Assembly (NCBI GenBank): GCA_009377525.1
Contig: WHTW01000029.1
Location: 1 to 61,952 of the forward strand
From: Rhodospirillales bacterium
GTDB lineage: Bacteria > Pseudomonadota > Alphaproteobacteria > Reyranellales > Reyranellaceae
DNA length: 61,952 bases
Reading direction: 5' to 3'
Both the position numbers and the translations under genes were made by a program. The notes under the pieces were generated by a model, which worked only from the letters and a program-made list of their open reading frames with translations, did no database searches and was not told where the DNA came from. Positions 34,395 through 43,704 of the stretch are shown one piece after another; position 1 is the first letter of the stretch; each line of letters opens with the position of its first letter.

Positions 34395-35741
34395 ATGCGC
34401 TATCTGCCCCTCACGCCGATCGACCGCCGCGACATGCTGGCAACCATCGGCGCCAAGTCGGTCGATGAGCTGTTCAGGGACGTCCCGGCCTCGGCGCGGT
34501 TGCCCGGAAAGATTTCAGGCCTGCCCGACCATCTCGGCGAGCTCGAGGTCGAGCGCGCCTTCCAGGACTTCGCGGCGAAGAACGTCTCGCCGTCCACAGC
34601 GCCGTTCTTCATCGGCGCCGGCGCCTACCGGCATCACGTGCCCTCGACCGTCGACTACATGATCCAGCGCGGCGAGTTCTTGACGTCATACACGCCCTAC
34701 CAGCCCGAGATCACGCAAGGGACTCTGCAATACCTGTTCGAGTTCCAGACCCAGGTCAGCCTGCTCACCGGCATGGAGGTGGCCAACGCCTCGATGTACG
34801 ACGGCTCGACCGGCGCGTCGGAGGCCGTGCTGATGGCCAACCGCATCACCCGGCGCAACAAGGCGCTGATCTCGGGTGGGCTCCATCCGCACTATCGCGC
34901 CATCATCGAGACCACCGCGCACTGGCAGGGTTATCACGCCGTCGCCGGCAAGGCCGATCCCGAGGGCCTGGAGGACCCGATCGCGAAGGTCGACAAGGAG
35001 ACCTCCTGCGTCGTCGTGCAGAACCCGAGCTTCTTCGGCCATGTCCGCGATTTCACCAAGCTCGCTGCCGCCTGCCATGCCGCCGGCGCGCTGCTGATCG
35101 TGGTGGTGACCGAGGTCGTGTCGCTGGGCCTCATCAAGCCCGCGGGCGAGATGGGCGCCGACATCGTTGTCTGCGAGGGCCAGTCGATCGGCAACGGGCT
35201 GGGCTTCGGCGGGCCCTATGTCGGCCTGTTCGCCACCCGCGACAAGTACGTGCGCCAGATGCCGGGCCGGCTCGTCGGCGAGACCGTCGATGCCGACGGC
35301 AAGCGCGGCTTCGTGCTGACGCTCAGCACGCGCGAGCAACACATCCGCCGCGAGAAGGCGACCTCCAACATCTGCACCAATGCGGGCCTCTGCGCGCTCG
35401 CCTTCACGGTGCATCTCACATTGTTGGGCGAGGCGGGCTTCCGTCGCCTGGCCGAGCTCAACCACGCCAAGGCGAGCGAGCTTGCCGACCGTGTCGCCGC
35501 AGTGCCGGGCGTAAAACTGCTGAACGACAGCTTCTTCAACGAATTCACCGTGCGCCTGCCCAAGCCGGCCGCGCCGGTGGTAGAGGCGCTTGCCGGCCGT
35601 CGCATCCTGGCGGGCGTTCCCGTGTCGCGCCTGATCCCCAACGATCCCGCTGTCGACAACCTCCTGCTGCTGGCCGCGACCGAAACCGCGACCGAGGCGG
35701 GGATGGCGCCGCTGATCGCCGGCCTGAGGGAGGTGCTGTGA
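34395..35741 (+). CDS. gcvPA: Glycine dehydrogenase (decarboxylating) subunit 1
   Basis: N-terminal half of the PLP-dependent P protein, encoded separately as in many bacteria. The product is 448 residues with [60 protein letters not shown] and [19 protein letters not shown]. It pairs with gcvPB, whose ATG overlaps its stop by one base (TGATG). The Lys that binds PLP is in subunit 2. Confidence 0.96.
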   Translation: MRYLPLTPIDRRDMLATIGAKSVDELFRDVPASARLPGKISGLPDHLGELEVERAFQDFAAKNVSPSTAPFFIGAGAYRHHVPSTVDYMIQRGEFLTSYTPYQPEITQGTLQYLFEFQTQVSLLTGMEVANASMYDGSTGASEAVLMANRITRRNKALISGGLHPHYRAIIETTAHWQGYHAVAGKADPEGLEDPIAKVDKETSCVVVQNPSFFGHVRDFTKLAAACHAAGALLIVVVTEVVSLGLIKPAGEMGADIVVCEGQSIGNGLGFGGPYVGLFATRDKYVRQMPGRLVGETVDADGKRGFVLTLSTREQHIRREKATSNICTNAGLCALAFTVHLTLLGEAGFRRLAELNHAKASELADRVAAVPGVKLLNDSFFNEFTVRLPKPAAPVVEALAGRRILAGVPVSRLIPNDPAVDNLLLLAATETATEAGMAPLIAGLREVL

Positions 35742-37348
35742 TGGTCCAGTCGCTCGACCGCTCGCAGGGCAGATCTGGCGGCATCGCTGCCGGCACGTCC
35801 GACAACCCCACCTTCACCGGCAACCGCGCTCTGCAGATCGAGGAGCCGCTGATCTTCGAGATGGGCCAGCCCGGCCGCTGCGGCGTCGACCTGCCGGAGC
35901 CGCCCAAGGTCAAGGACCGCCTGAACGGCCTGCGCCGCGCCGGCGAGATCGGCCTGCCGGGCCTTTCGGAGCCGCAGGTGGTGCAGCACTACACGCGGCT
36001 CAGCCAGAAGAATTACGCCATCGACATGGGCGTCTATCCGCTGGGCTCGTGCACCATGAAGCACAACCCGCGCATCAACGAGAAGGTGGCGCGGCTGTCC
36101 GGCATCGGCGACCTGCATCCCCTGCAGCCGATGTCGACCGTGCAGGGCGCGCTCGAGCTGATCGACGGGCTGGCGCACTGGCTGAAGGCGCTCAGCGGCA
36201 TGCCGGCCGTGGCGATGTCGCCGGCCGCCGGTGCGCACGGCGAGATGTGCGGCATGATGGCGATCGCGGCCGCCCTCGAGGCACGCGGTGAGCGGGCCAG
36301 GCGCAAGGTCGTGCTGGCGCCGGAATCGGCGCACGGCACCAATCCCGCCACGGCGGCGGCGTTGGGCTTCACCGTCAAGCCGATCCCGGCCAACGAGCGC
36401 GGTCGCGTCGATCTCGATGCGCTGAAGGCGGCGCTGGGCCCCGCCAATGGCTCTGAGGTTGCGGCCATCATGCTGACCAACCCCAACACCTGCGGGCTGT
36501 TCGAGACCGAGATCGTCGAGATCTCGCGGGCGGTGCACGAGGCCGGCGCCTTCTTCTACTGCGACGGCGCCAACTTCAACGCCATCGTCGGCCGCGTGCG
36601 GCCAGGCGATCTCGGCGTCGATTGCATGCACATCAACCTGCACAAGACCTTCTCGACGCCGCATGGCGGCGGCGGGCCGGGCGCGGGGCCGGTGGTGCTG
36701 TCGGCGGCACTGGCGCCGTACGCGCCTTATCCGTGGATCGTGAAGGACGGCGAGAGGTGGCGCGTCGCCGAGGACGGTGCTGCGGTCGATGGCAAGCCGC
36801 TGGGACGGCTAAAAGCGTTCCACGGCCAGATGGGCATGTTCACCCGCGCGCTCGCCTACATCATGAGCCACGGCGCCGACGGCCTGAAGCAGGCGGCCGA
36901 GGATGCCGTGCTGTCGGCCAACTACGTGATGGCTTCCCTGCAGGACATCATGACGCCGGCCTTCGAGGGGCCGTGCATGCACGAGGCGCTGTTCGACGAC
37001 TCCTTCCTCAAGGACACCGGCGTCAGCACCCTCGATTTCGCCAAGGCGATGATCGACGAGGGCTATCATCCCATGACCATGTACTTCCCGCTGGTGGTGC
37101 ATGGCGCCATGCTGATCGAGCCGACCGAGAGCCAGGCCAAGGAGGATCTCGACCTCTTCATCGCGGCCCTGCGTTCGCTGGCCGAGCGCGCGAAGAGCGG
37201 AACGGCGGCGGAGGAGTTCAAGGCCGCCCCGCGTTTCGCCCCGCGGCGGCGGCTCGACGAGACGCTTGCTGCCCGCAAGCCCGTGCTACGCTGGCGGCCG
37301 TCGAACAATCCGCCGGAAGGCGATCCGATGAAGCAGGCGGCTGACTGA
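35741..37348 (+). CDS. gcvPB: Glycine dehydrogenase (decarboxylating) subunit 2
   Basis: PLP-binding half of the P protein. The product is 535 residues with MGVYPLGSCTMKHNPRINEK, the glycine-rich SPAAGAHGEMCGMMAI, PESAHGTNPATAAALGF and the PLP-lysine region INLHKTFSTPHGGGGPG. It decarboxylates glycine and loads the H protein. Last gene of the gcv operon; a paired-hairpin repeat begins five bases after its stop. No L-protein gene (lpd) is in the window. Confidence 0.96.
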   Translation: MVQSLDRSQGRSGGIAAGTSDNPTFTGNRALQIEEPLIFEMGQPGRCGVDLPEPPKVKDRLNGLRRAGEIGLPGLSEPQVVQHYTRLSQKNYAIDMGVYPLGSCTMKHNPRINEKVARLSGIGDLHPLQPMSTVQGALELIDGLAHWLKALSGMPAVAMSPAAGAHGEMCGMMAIAAALEARGERARRKVVLAPESAHGTNPATAAALGFTVKPIPANERGRVDLDALKAALGPANGSEVAAIMLTNPNTCGLFETEIVEISRAVHEAGAFFYCDGANFNAIVGRVRPGDLGVDCMHINLHKTFSTPHGGGGPGAGPVVLSAALAPYAPYPWIVKDGERWRVAEDGAAVDGKPLGRLKAFHGQMGMFTRALAYIMSHGADGLKQAAEDAVLSANYVMASLQDIMTPAFEGPCMHEALFDDSFLKDTGVSTLDFAKAMIDEGYHPMTMYFPLVVHGAMLIEPTESQAKEDLDLFIAALRSLAERAKSGTAAEEFKAAPRFAPRRRLDETLAARKPVLRWRPSNNPPEGDPMKQAAD

Positions 37349-37352
37349 AGCA

Positions 37353-37480
37353 CTAGAGCGGAATCCGGTCAGATGGAACCGCTCGCGGTTCCATCTGACC
37401 GGATTCGCACGCACAGGGGATGCTGGTTCCACAGGGCACAATCCGTCCGGCTGATTCCAGCCGGACGGATTGTGCTTTAG
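37353..37480. repeat. Paired-hairpin extragenic element, copy C
   Basis: Palindrome 37361-37406 (22-base arms around TC, core GATGGAACCGC) and palindrome 37436-37475 (18-base arms around ATTC, core TCCGTCCGGCTG), with ends CTAGAGC and GCTTTAG. It occupies the whole gap between gcvPB and the convergent vapC gene and may serve both as a 3' hairpin. Confidence 0.92.
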
Positions 37481-37487
37481 CGGCCCT

Positions 37488-37889
37488 TCAGAGGGCCGGT
37501 TCGACGTCGGTCTTGGTGAAGTCTTCGCCCTTGAACAGAAGGGGCAGGTTGCGATTGCGGGCAACGGCATAGGCAAAGCAATCGCCGAGATTGAGTTGCG
37601 CCGGGTGGCCGCGTCCCTTGCCGTAGCGGTCGAAAGCGATGAAGGCCGTTTGCGACTCCTGTTCCGTAATGGGCGCGCATTGAATGTCCGCCACCTTCAG
37701 GAATTCGGCGACATCGGCCGCGGCTTGCTCGACGGTCGCATGCCGTACGCGGCAGATGCCGAGAGTCGCCTCGAAGATCGCGATGGGCGAGGTCACGCGC
37801 ACGTCGCTCCGCTCCAAAGCGTCGGCGAGCTGGGCGGCTTCCGCCTCGCCGTTCAGCATTGCAACGATGGCCGAGGCATCGATGAACAT
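37488..37889 (-). CDS. vapC: VapC-type PIN-domain toxin (ribonuclease)
   Basis: 133 residues. The PIN fold acidic residues are seen in MFIDASAIVAML, SPIAIFEATLGI, NLGDCFAYAVAR and FKGEDFTKTD. VapC proteins cleave tRNA or rRNA when free of antitoxin. Its ATG overlaps the antitoxin stop by one base (TGATG), the usual coupling. Confidence 0.93.
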   Translation of the reverse strand: MFIDASAIVAMLNGEAEAAQLADALERSDVRVTSPIAIFEATLGICRVRHATVEQAAADVAEFLKVADIQCAPITEQESQTAFIAFDRYGKGRGHPAQLNLGDCFAYAVARNRNLPLLFKGEDFTKTDVEPAL

Positions 37890-38128
37890 CAGCCGGCGTC
37901 GCTCAAGTCGTCATAAAAGCTTTTGTCGGCCTCCAGACCGGTGGCCGGCCGTTTCCTGATGCGGTCCTGGATCGGGCGGAGACGTTCCTTGAGCGGAATC
38001 CTTTGATCCTGTCGCTGCAGCTCATTTTCCAAGGCGAGCTTCACAGCTTCGGTCTTGGTCATCCGCATCCGGCGCGCCAGGGCTTCCGCGAGCTGGTTGA
38101 CGTCTTCACTGCGGATATTGAGCGGCAT
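37889..38128 (-). CDS. vapB: VapB-type antitoxin
   Basis: 79 residues, starting MPLNIRSEDVNQLAEALARR and followed by RMTKTEAVKLALENELQR, the ribbon-helix-helix or AbrB-related DNA-binding type used by PSK/VapB antitoxins. The C-terminus (LEADKSFYDDLSDAG) would wrap the toxin. The ATG at 38128 is used instead of the frame opening at 38158, which lies in the operator. Confidence 0.9.
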   Translation of the reverse strand: MPLNIRSEDVNQLAEALARRMRMTKTEAVKLALENELQRQDQRIPLKERLRPIQDRIRKRPATGLEADKSFYDDLSDAG

Positions 38129-38150
38129 GATTGACCTTGCGTGTGTACGA

Positions 38151-38168
38151 ATACACAATATTGTGTAT
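38151..38168. promoter_or_regulatory. Operator palindrome of vapBC
   Basis: ATACACAATATTGTGTAT is a perfect 18-base palindrome, AT-rich against a GC-rich background, 23 bases before the vapB start. GTACGA and TACGTA flank it. This is a typical place for binding of the VapBC complex for self-repression. Confidence 0.75.
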
Positions 38169-38291
38169 ACGTAAGAACATCAAGAGTGACGGTGTGTTTC
38201 TCGCGCCGGAACGAGCGGCCGCCGGCCGATATGCCGACCGTTGTTCTTGGTCCACCATGGGGCGGCAGATCCATCGGCGAGGCATGTCCAA

Positions 38292-39329
38292 ATGAGAGTG
38301 TTCACGACGCTGCCGCAGGAGAACCTGGCGACGGTCGGCCAGGCTGCCCAGGCGATCGAGGCGACCGGCTACACCGGCGTCAGCACCCAGGAGAACCGGC
38401 ACGAGCCGTTCCTGTCGCTGGCCGTCGCCGGCGCCGCCACCAAGCGCATCGAGCTGCACACCGGCGTCGCCATCGCCTTCGTGCGCTCGCCGATGGCCGT
38501 GGCCAATGTCGGCTGGGACTTGGCCTCGAGCTTCGGCGGTTCGCGCGTGACCTTGGGCATCGGCAGCCAGGTGCGTGCCCACAACGAGCGGCGCTTCTCC
38601 GTGCCGTGGTCGCCGCCCGCGCCGCGCATCCGCGAGTACGTGCAGGCGGTGCGGGCGATCTGGGCGGCATGGAAGGGCGACGGCCAGCTCGGCTACGAGG
38701 GCAAGCACTACCGCTTCACCCTGATGACGCCCAACTTCGTTCCTGAGCCCTATGACGGCCCGTTGCCGCGGCTCGGCGTCGCCGCTGTCGGCCCGGTCAT
38801 GCTGAAGGTCGCGGCGGAAGAGTCCGACGACGTAAAGCTCCACTCGTTCTGCACCAGGAAGTACCTGGAGCAGAACATCATGCCGATCCTCAATGCCGGG
38901 CTGGCAGCCCGCGGCCGCAGCCGCGAGAGCTTCGAGATCTCGGGCGGCGGCTTCGTCGTCACCGGCAAGGACGACGAGGCGGTGGCCAAGCTGTTCGACT
39001 GGGTACGCTATCGCGTGGCCTTCTACGGTTCGACGCCGGCCTACTGGCCGGTGTTCGAGGTGCACGGGCTGGGCGACCTCGGCCGCAAGCTCAACGCCAT
39101 GACGCGCGCCGGGCAGTGGGACCAGATGGCCAAGGAAGTGTCGGACGACGTGGTGCACCTGTTCGCCGCCGTCGGCCGCCACGACCAGATCGCCAAGGCG
39201 ATCGAGCAACGCTTCGGCGGCCTGGTTGATTCGATCGGCGCCAGTGCGAACTCCGCCAAGCCCTCCGACATGCCGTCCGACTTGCTGCAGGACCTGGCGA
39301 GGATCCCGACGGTCTACAGGCACGCGTAG
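38292..39329 (+). CDS. LLM-class flavin-dependent oxidoreductase (F420/FMN type)
   Basis: 345 residues with a TIM-barrel luciferase-like pattern: GYTGVSTQENRHEPFLSLAV, RIELHTGVAIAFVRSPMAVA, FGGSRVTLGIGSQVRAHNER and REYVQAVRAIWAAW. It resembles the TIGR03617-type LLM proteins. Cofactor and substrate are unknown. The ATG at 38292 starts the conserved part; the frame opens earlier at 38241 inside non-conserved sequence. Its stop directly abuts the stop of the GMC gene. Confidence 0.88.
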   Translation: MRVFTTLPQENLATVGQAAQAIEATGYTGVSTQENRHEPFLSLAVAGAATKRIELHTGVAIAFVRSPMAVANVGWDLASSFGGSRVTLGIGSQVRAHNERRFSVPWSPPAPRIREYVQAVRAIWAAWKGDGQLGYEGKHYRFTLMTPNFVPEPYDGPLPRLGVAAVGPVMLKVAAEESDDVKLHSFCTRKYLEQNIMPILNAGLAARGRSRESFEISGGGFVVTGKDDEAVAKLFDWVRYRVAFYGSTPAYWPVFEVHGLGDLGRKLNAMTRAGQWDQMAKEVSDDVVHLFAAVGRHDQIAKAIEQRFGGLVDSIGASANSAKPSDMPSDLLQDLARIPTVYRHA

Positions 39330-40934
39330 TCAGTCGAACAGGTTGGCCAGCCGCCGCTTCATCTGGTCGGCGACGTAGAGCGCCAGGGCCTGGATGGTCG
39401 AGGTCGGGTTCACGCCACCTCCCGTCACCCAGATGCTGCCGTCGACGATGAACAGGTTCTTCACGTCGTGGCAGCGGCCCCATTCGTTCACCACCGAGCG
39501 CTCGGGATCGCTGCCCATGCGCGCCGTGCCCAATAGATGGCCTGGGCTGTTGAGCGCGGTGCGCGAGCAGAAGAGCCGTGTCGCGCCGGCTTCGGTCAGG
39601 ATCTCCTCGGCGCGGGCGATGCCGTGCTCCATCATGCGCCGCGTGTTCTCGTTGATCGTGTAGTCGATCCTGGGCGCAGGGATGCCGTTGCTGTCCTTCA
39701 GCATGGAATCGAGCGTCACGCGATTATGCTCCTCGGGCAGGTCCTCGCAGGCGACGCCGATGCCCACGCGGTGCTCGAACATCTCGCGGTAGACGCGGTG
39801 ATGGTCGCGTCCCCACGGAAGCTGGCCGGCGGCGGCGCTGGTGATCGCCTGGTTCGCCGGCCCCATGCCGCGATTGAACTGCAACGTGTAGCCGCGCACG
39901 AAGCCGCGCGAGAGGTCGGTCTCGTAGAACTGCTTGCTCCACATGTTGGTGATGGGGGCCCGCCCGCCGTCCAGCGTCTCCGCGACGTAGCCCGAGATCA
40001 TCGGCCAGGGATGCAGCATCAGGTTCTTGCCGACCAGCCCGGAGGAATTGGCGAGCCCGTTGGGGAACTTGGCCGAAGCCGAATTCAGCAGCAGGCGCGG
40101 GGTGCCGACCCCGTTGCAGGCCACGATCACGACCTCGGCCGGCTGGAAGTGCTCCGTTCCATCGGCGTCGTAGTAGATCGCGCCGGCCGCCATGTCGTGC
40201 CCGTCGGTGGTGATCTCGCGCACCCGGCAGCGCGTGCGCAATTCCACGCCGGCGCGGATGGCGAGCGGCCAGTAGGTGATGTCGGTGCTGGCCTTGGCGC
40301 CCTGGGCGCAACCCGGCGTGCAGTGGCCGAGGTTGATGCACTGCGCACGACCTTCGTAAGGCGCCGTGGCGATGGTGGTGTCGGAGGGCCACCAGTGCCA
40401 GCCGAGCTTGTTCATCGCCTTGGCGTAGTGCGTGCCGGTCTTGCCGAGCGGAATCGGCGGCATCGGCGGATGGCGCGGTGGCACGCCGGGGTCGCCTGCC
40501 AGGCCCGAGACGCCCATCATGCGGTCGTTCTCGTCGTAGAAGCGCTCGAGCGCCCAGTAGTCGATCGGCCAGTCGTCGGCCAAGCCGTCCAGCGACTTCA
40601 CCTTGAAGTCCGACGGATGCATGCGCGGCCAGTGCGCGGTGTAGACCACCGTGCCGCCGCCGACGCCGTTGAAGTTGGCGACCTTCATCGGCGAGTTGTC
40701 GTCGTTCACCGGATAGTCGGTCTCGCGCCCGCGCCGGTTGGGGAAGATGTCGAAATCGCCGTAGCGGCGCGCCTCCCAGTCACGGCCGGTGCTGGGGAAG
40801 TCGGTCGACTTCATCCAGTCGCCCTGCTCCAGGCAGAGGATGCGCATTTTGGTTTCCGCCAGGCTCCAGGCCACCGCGGCGCCCGAAGCGCCCGAGCCGA
40901 TGATCAGCACATCGACGCGCTCGTTGCCGCTCAT
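39330..40934 (-). CDS. GMC-type FAD-dependent dehydrogenase (gluconate 2-dehydrogenase large-subunit type)
   Basis: 534 residues. The FAD motif is at the N-terminus (VLIIGSGASGAAVAWSLAE), the middle has GVGGGTVVYTAHWPRMHPSD and CTPGCAQGAKAST, and the C-terminal signature is GSIWVTGGGVNPTSTIQALA with HLLGTARMG. It probably oxidises a sugar, sugar acid or alcohol and passes electrons to a cytochrome. It is coupled (ATGA overlap) to a small-subunit gene, but the cytochrome c subunit usual for this complex is not in the window. Confidence 0.92.
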   Translation of the reverse strand: MSGNERVDVLIIGSGASGAAVAWSLAETKMRILCLEQGDWMKSTDFPSTGRDWEARRYGDFDIFPNRRGRETDYPVNDDNSPMKVANFNGVGGGTVVYTAHWPRMHPSDFKVKSLDGLADDWPIDYWALERFYDENDRMMGVSGLAGDPGVPPRHPPMPPIPLGKTGTHYAKAMNKLGWHWWPSDTTIATAPYEGRAQCINLGHCTPGCAQGAKASTDITYWPLAIRAGVELRTRCRVREITTDGHDMAAGAIYYDADGTEHFQPAEVVIVACNGVGTPRLLLNSASAKFPNGLANSSGLVGKNLMLHPWPMISGYVAETLDGGRAPITNMWSKQFYETDLSRGFVRGYTLQFNRGMGPANQAITSAAAGQLPWGRDHHRVYREMFEHRVGIGVACEDLPEEHNRVTLDSMLKDSNGIPAPRIDYTINENTRRMMEHGIARAEEILTEAGATRLFCSRTALNSPGHLLGTARMGSDPERSVVNEWGRCHDVKNLFIVDGSIWVTGGGVNPTSTIQALALYVADQMKRRLANLFD

Positions 40935-41401
40935 TTCGCGAGCTCCTTGCGATCGTCGCGCCATAGCGGCGGCCGCTTGCGCACGGCCTCGAGCAGCGAC
41001 CAGTCGCCCTGTTCCAGCGTGTAGCCCTTGGGGAAGGGCGCGCGTGCCTCATGTTTGAGGGACAGGAGCACGCGGTCGTCGCGGTAGTAGGCGCTCAGGA
41101 TCACGCGGCCCAGCGCCACGATCGCTGCGCCGCCGCCGGCGTAGTAACCGTTGATCAGCGCCTCGCGCTTGTCGCGATCCAGCCCGGCGAAAGCGCCGCT
41201 CGACTTCGCCGCGATCTCCGCGAGAGCCTGACGGATCAGCGGAAGGTCGCGTCCCACCGACTTCACGATGTCGTCGAGAATTGCGGGGTCGTCAGCGCCC
41301 GGCGCGCCGAGGTTGGCGTCTGCCGGGATCATCGCGCCTGCGATGTCGCGCAGGCTGTCGAATTCGGTGGCGGAAAGTCCGGCGACGGCGTTGCTGTCCA
41401 T
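40931..41401 (-). CDS. Gluconate 2-dehydrogenase subunit 3-like protein
   Basis: 156 residues, all-helical, with the subunit-3 type features LRDIAGAMIPAD, LDRDKREALINGYYAGGG and YYRDDRVLLSLKHEARAPFP. In the family this small subunit helps export or stabilise the FAD subunit, often with a Tat signal. No Tat signal is visible here, so the pair may stay cytoplasmic. Its stop overlaps the start of the GMC gene by four bases. Confidence 0.82.
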   Translation of the reverse strand: MDSNAVAGLSATEFDSLRDIAGAMIPADANLGAPGADDPAILDDIVKSVGRDLPLIRQALAEIAAKSSGAFAGLDRDKREALINGYYAGGGAAIVALGRVILSAYYRDDRVLLSLKHEARAPFPKGYTLEQGDWSLLEAVRKRPPLWRDDRKELAK

Positions 41402-41477
41402 GCGCGGACGCTAGCACCCAATGCTCAGGACTTCCTCCCCCGAAGACGACCCGAAGACGGGGGGAGGACATGAGCAA

Positions 41478-41507
41478 AGAAAAAGCCCCCGCCTTGCGAC
41501 GGGGGCT
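41478..41507 (-). terminator. Intrinsic terminator of the atp F0 operon
   Basis: On the minus strand: AGCCCCCGTCGC, loop, GCGGGGGCT, then TTTTTC. It lies 37 bases after the atpF stop and before the GMC small-subunit gene. A smaller hairpin, CCCGCAAAC...GCGGG, lies directly beside the stop codon. It is the clearest operon-end terminator in the window. Confidence 0.9.
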
Positions 41508-41543
41508 GCCAGGTAGCCCGCGATTTTTGTTTGCGGGAAATCC

Positions 41544-42071
41544 TCAGTGCAGGCGGCGCGGCAGTTCGGCGATCGCGTCGTCGACCAGGGCTGCGCTGCG
41601 GCCCGAACCGACCTGCTCGCGCAACAGCGCTCTGGTGGCCGACAGCGCCACGTCGACGGCGGTGTCGCGCACGTCCTTGGTGGCCGCGACCTCGGTCTGG
41701 GCGACGCGGTCCAGCGCCTGCTGCTCGCGCAGCGCCACGGCCATCTTCAGGCTCTCGGCGGCCCGGGCCTGCATACGCTCGGCTTCCTCACGCGCCTGCT
41801 GGATGATGGCCGCGCCCTCGGTGGCGGCCTGGCCGAGCGTGCGCTCGGCGTCCTGCTTGGCCTTCATCGCTTCCTCGCGCAACCGCGCGGCATCGGCCAG
41901 CGCCTTGGCGATGTCGGCCGAACGCTTGTCGAGCATGGCGGAGATGCGGCCCCACAGCGCCTTGCCCGCCAGGACGAAGAACAGGAAGAACGCGACCGCG
42001 ACCCAGAAGCCCGGATCGGAGAAGATGCCATCGCCGCCGGCGGTGTCGGCTGCCCATGCCGTGCCGATCAT
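41544..42071 (-). CDS. atpF: ATP synthase F0 subunit b
   Basis: 175 residues. The N-terminal membrane helix (FWVAVAFFLFFVLAGKALWG, about 22-41) is followed by a long coiled coil (RLREEAMKAKQDAERTLGQA) that forms the peripheral stalk. It is the second b-type subunit of the operon, as in alphaproteobacteria where b and b' form a heterodimer. It starts in the four-base overlap with the b' stop (42068-42071). Confidence 0.95.
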   Translation of the reverse strand: MIGTAWAADTAGGDGIFSDPGFWVAVAFFLFFVLAGKALWGRISAMLDKRSADIAKALADAARLREEAMKAKQDAERTLGQAATEGAAIIQQAREEAERMQARAAESLKMAVALREQQALDRVAQTEVAATKDVRDTAVDVALSATRALLREQVGSGRSAALVDDAIAELPRRLH

Positions 42072-42664
42072 CGGCTGCCTCCCCCTCTTGTCCCTGGAGC
42101 TGCCGCCGCGATCTTGGCGGCGAGCGCCGCCCGGTCGGCCGGCTGGCCGGCGAGCTTGGCGTAGACGTCCTGGCCGATATCCTCGGCCATGCGCTCGAGT
42201 CCCTGCATGACCTCGTCGCGCTGGGCGGCGATGCGCTTCTCGGCCTCGCCGATCTCAGCCGCGAGCTTGTCGTGCAGCGCCTGGAGCCGCGCCGCCGCCG
42301 CGGCACTATCGGCCTCGCCGCGCTCGCGCATCAGCTTGCGCGCGTCCTCGCGGGTGTCGGCCAGCCGCTTCTCGTACGCCGCGACCAGGCTCCGGGTCTC
42401 CTCGTTGGCCTTCTCCGCGGCGTCGAGATCGCCCTGGATCTTGGCCTGGCGCTTGTCGAGCGTGTCGGAGATCGCGGGTACCGCGAGCCTCGACATCACC
42501 AGATAAAGCGCCAGGAAGGCGATCGCGAGCCAGACGAGCTGCGGTGCGAAGCTGTTGGGGTCGAGCTGCGGCATGCCGCCCGACCCTTCCTTCGCCAGGA
42601 CCGTGCCGCTCGCCAGCAACGCGGCGAGGCCGGCAGCGAACGCACCGTAGACCGATCTACGCAT
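42068..42664 (-). CDS. atpG: ATP synthase F0 subunit b' (b-prime)
   Basis: 198 residues. MRRSVYGAFAAGLAALLASG is a signal-like N-terminus. It is followed by PQLDPNSFAPQLVWLAIAFL, the conserved b' membrane segment, and by a Glu/Ala/Lys-rich coiled coil. Pairs with atpF in the peripheral stalk. The ATG at 42664 is chosen because the b' N-terminus begins there; a very long upstream frame is antisense shadow of atpE/atpB. Confidence 0.93.
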   Translation of the reverse strand: MRRSVYGAFAAGLAALLASGTVLAKEGSGGMPQLDPNSFAPQLVWLAIAFLALYLVMSRLAVPAISDTLDKRQAKIQGDLDAAEKANEETRSLVAAYEKRLADTREDARKLMRERGEADSAAAAARLQALHDKLAAEIGEAEKRIAAQRDEVMQGLERMAEDIGQDVYAKLAGQPADRAALAAKIAAAAPGTRGGGSR

Positions 42665-42672
42665 CGTCGTGC

Positions 42673-42900
42673 TTAGAACACGAACAGGATCATGAAGGCG
42701 ATGACCAGCGCGAACAGCGCCACGGCTTCCGTGAGCGCGAAGCCCAGGAGCACGTTGCCGAACACGCGGGGAGCGGCCTCGGGGTTGCGCAGCGCGCCCG
42801 AGACGAAGCTGCCGAAGATGTTGCCGATGCCGACGCCGACGCCGGCGAGGGCGATGGTGGCCAGACCGGCACCGATGAGCTTGGCTGCAGAGGCGTCCAT
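42673..42900 (-). CDS. atpE: ATP synthase F0 subunit c
   Basis: 75-residue hairpin of two membrane helices that forms the proton-driven rotor ring. The glycine motif is [11 protein letters not shown] at 20-30, the RNP loop at 38-40, and the proton-carrying Glu58 in [11 protein letters not shown]. It lies eight bases before atpG and 30 bases after atpB. Confidence 0.97.
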   Translation of the reverse strand: MDASAAKLIGAGLATIALAGVGVGIGNIFGSFVSGALRNPEAAPRVFGNVLLGFALTEAVALFALVIAFMILFVF

Positions 42901-42930
42901 TTCGATTGTCCTTTCGTCGATGGATGGATG

Positions 42931-43659
42931 TCAGTGATGGAGATGAACGGCGTCGTTCAGGTAAAGGCAGGTCAGGATCGCGAACACATAGGCCTGCAGG
43001 AACGCGATCAGCAGTTCCAGGCCGGTGAACACGACGATGAAGGCAAGCGGCGCCCAGCCGCCGATGATGCCCAGCATGACCACGAAGCCGCCGAACACCT
43101 TCAGCATGGTGTGGCCGGCCAGCATGTTGGCGAACAGCCGGATCGACAGGCTGAAGGGGCGGATGAAGTAGGAGATGATCTCGATCGGCACCAGCAGCAG
43201 CAGCAGCACGAACGGCACGCCCTTGGGCACGAACAGCGACAGGAAATGCAGGCCGTGCCGGGCGAAGCCGATGATCGTGACGCCGACGAACACGAAGGCC
43301 GCCATGGCGAAGGTGACGACGATCTGGCTCGTCACCGTGAACGAGTAGGGCACCAGGCCCAGCACGTTGCAGAACAGGATGAAGATGAAGAGCGTCAGGA
43401 TGAACGGGAAGTACTTCTTGCCGCCGTCGCCCACGTTGTCGCGCACCATGCCGGCGATGAACTCGTAGCCCACCTCGGCGACGGACTGCAGGCGGCCCGG
43501 CACCAGGGCGCGCTGGCGCATGCCCCAGACGAACACCGCCGTCGCCAGGATCACGGCGATGATCATCCAAGTCGATGAATTCGTGAAAGAGGCGTCGATG
43601 CCAAAAAGATTCAGGTGGAGCAGCCGCTTGATCTCGAACTGCTCCATCGGGCTGTGCAT
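42931..43659 (-). CDS. atpB: ATP synthase F0 subunit a
   Basis: 242 residues with five or six membrane helices forming the proton channel. The essential Arg174 is in SIRLFANMLAGHTML, and the last helices carry the conserved ELLIAFLQAYVFAILTCLYL. It begins MHSPMEQFEIKRLLHL. It lies 45 bases downstream of atpI. Confidence 0.97.
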   Translation of the reverse strand: MHSPMEQFEIKRLLHLNLFGIDASFTNSSTWMIIAVILATAVFVWGMRQRALVPGRLQSVAEVGYEFIAGMVRDNVGDGGKKYFPFILTLFIFILFCNVLGLVPYSFTVTSQIVVTFAMAAFVFVGVTIIGFARHGLHFLSLFVPKGVPFVLLLLLVPIEIISYFIRPFSLSIRLFANMLAGHTMLKVFGGFVVMLGIIGGWAPLAFIVVFTGLELLIAFLQAYVFAILTCLYLNDAVHLHH

Positions 43660-43704
43660 TTGGCTTACCTCGTCCCCAACACGTCGATCTTACGCCCAAC
43701 CGCT

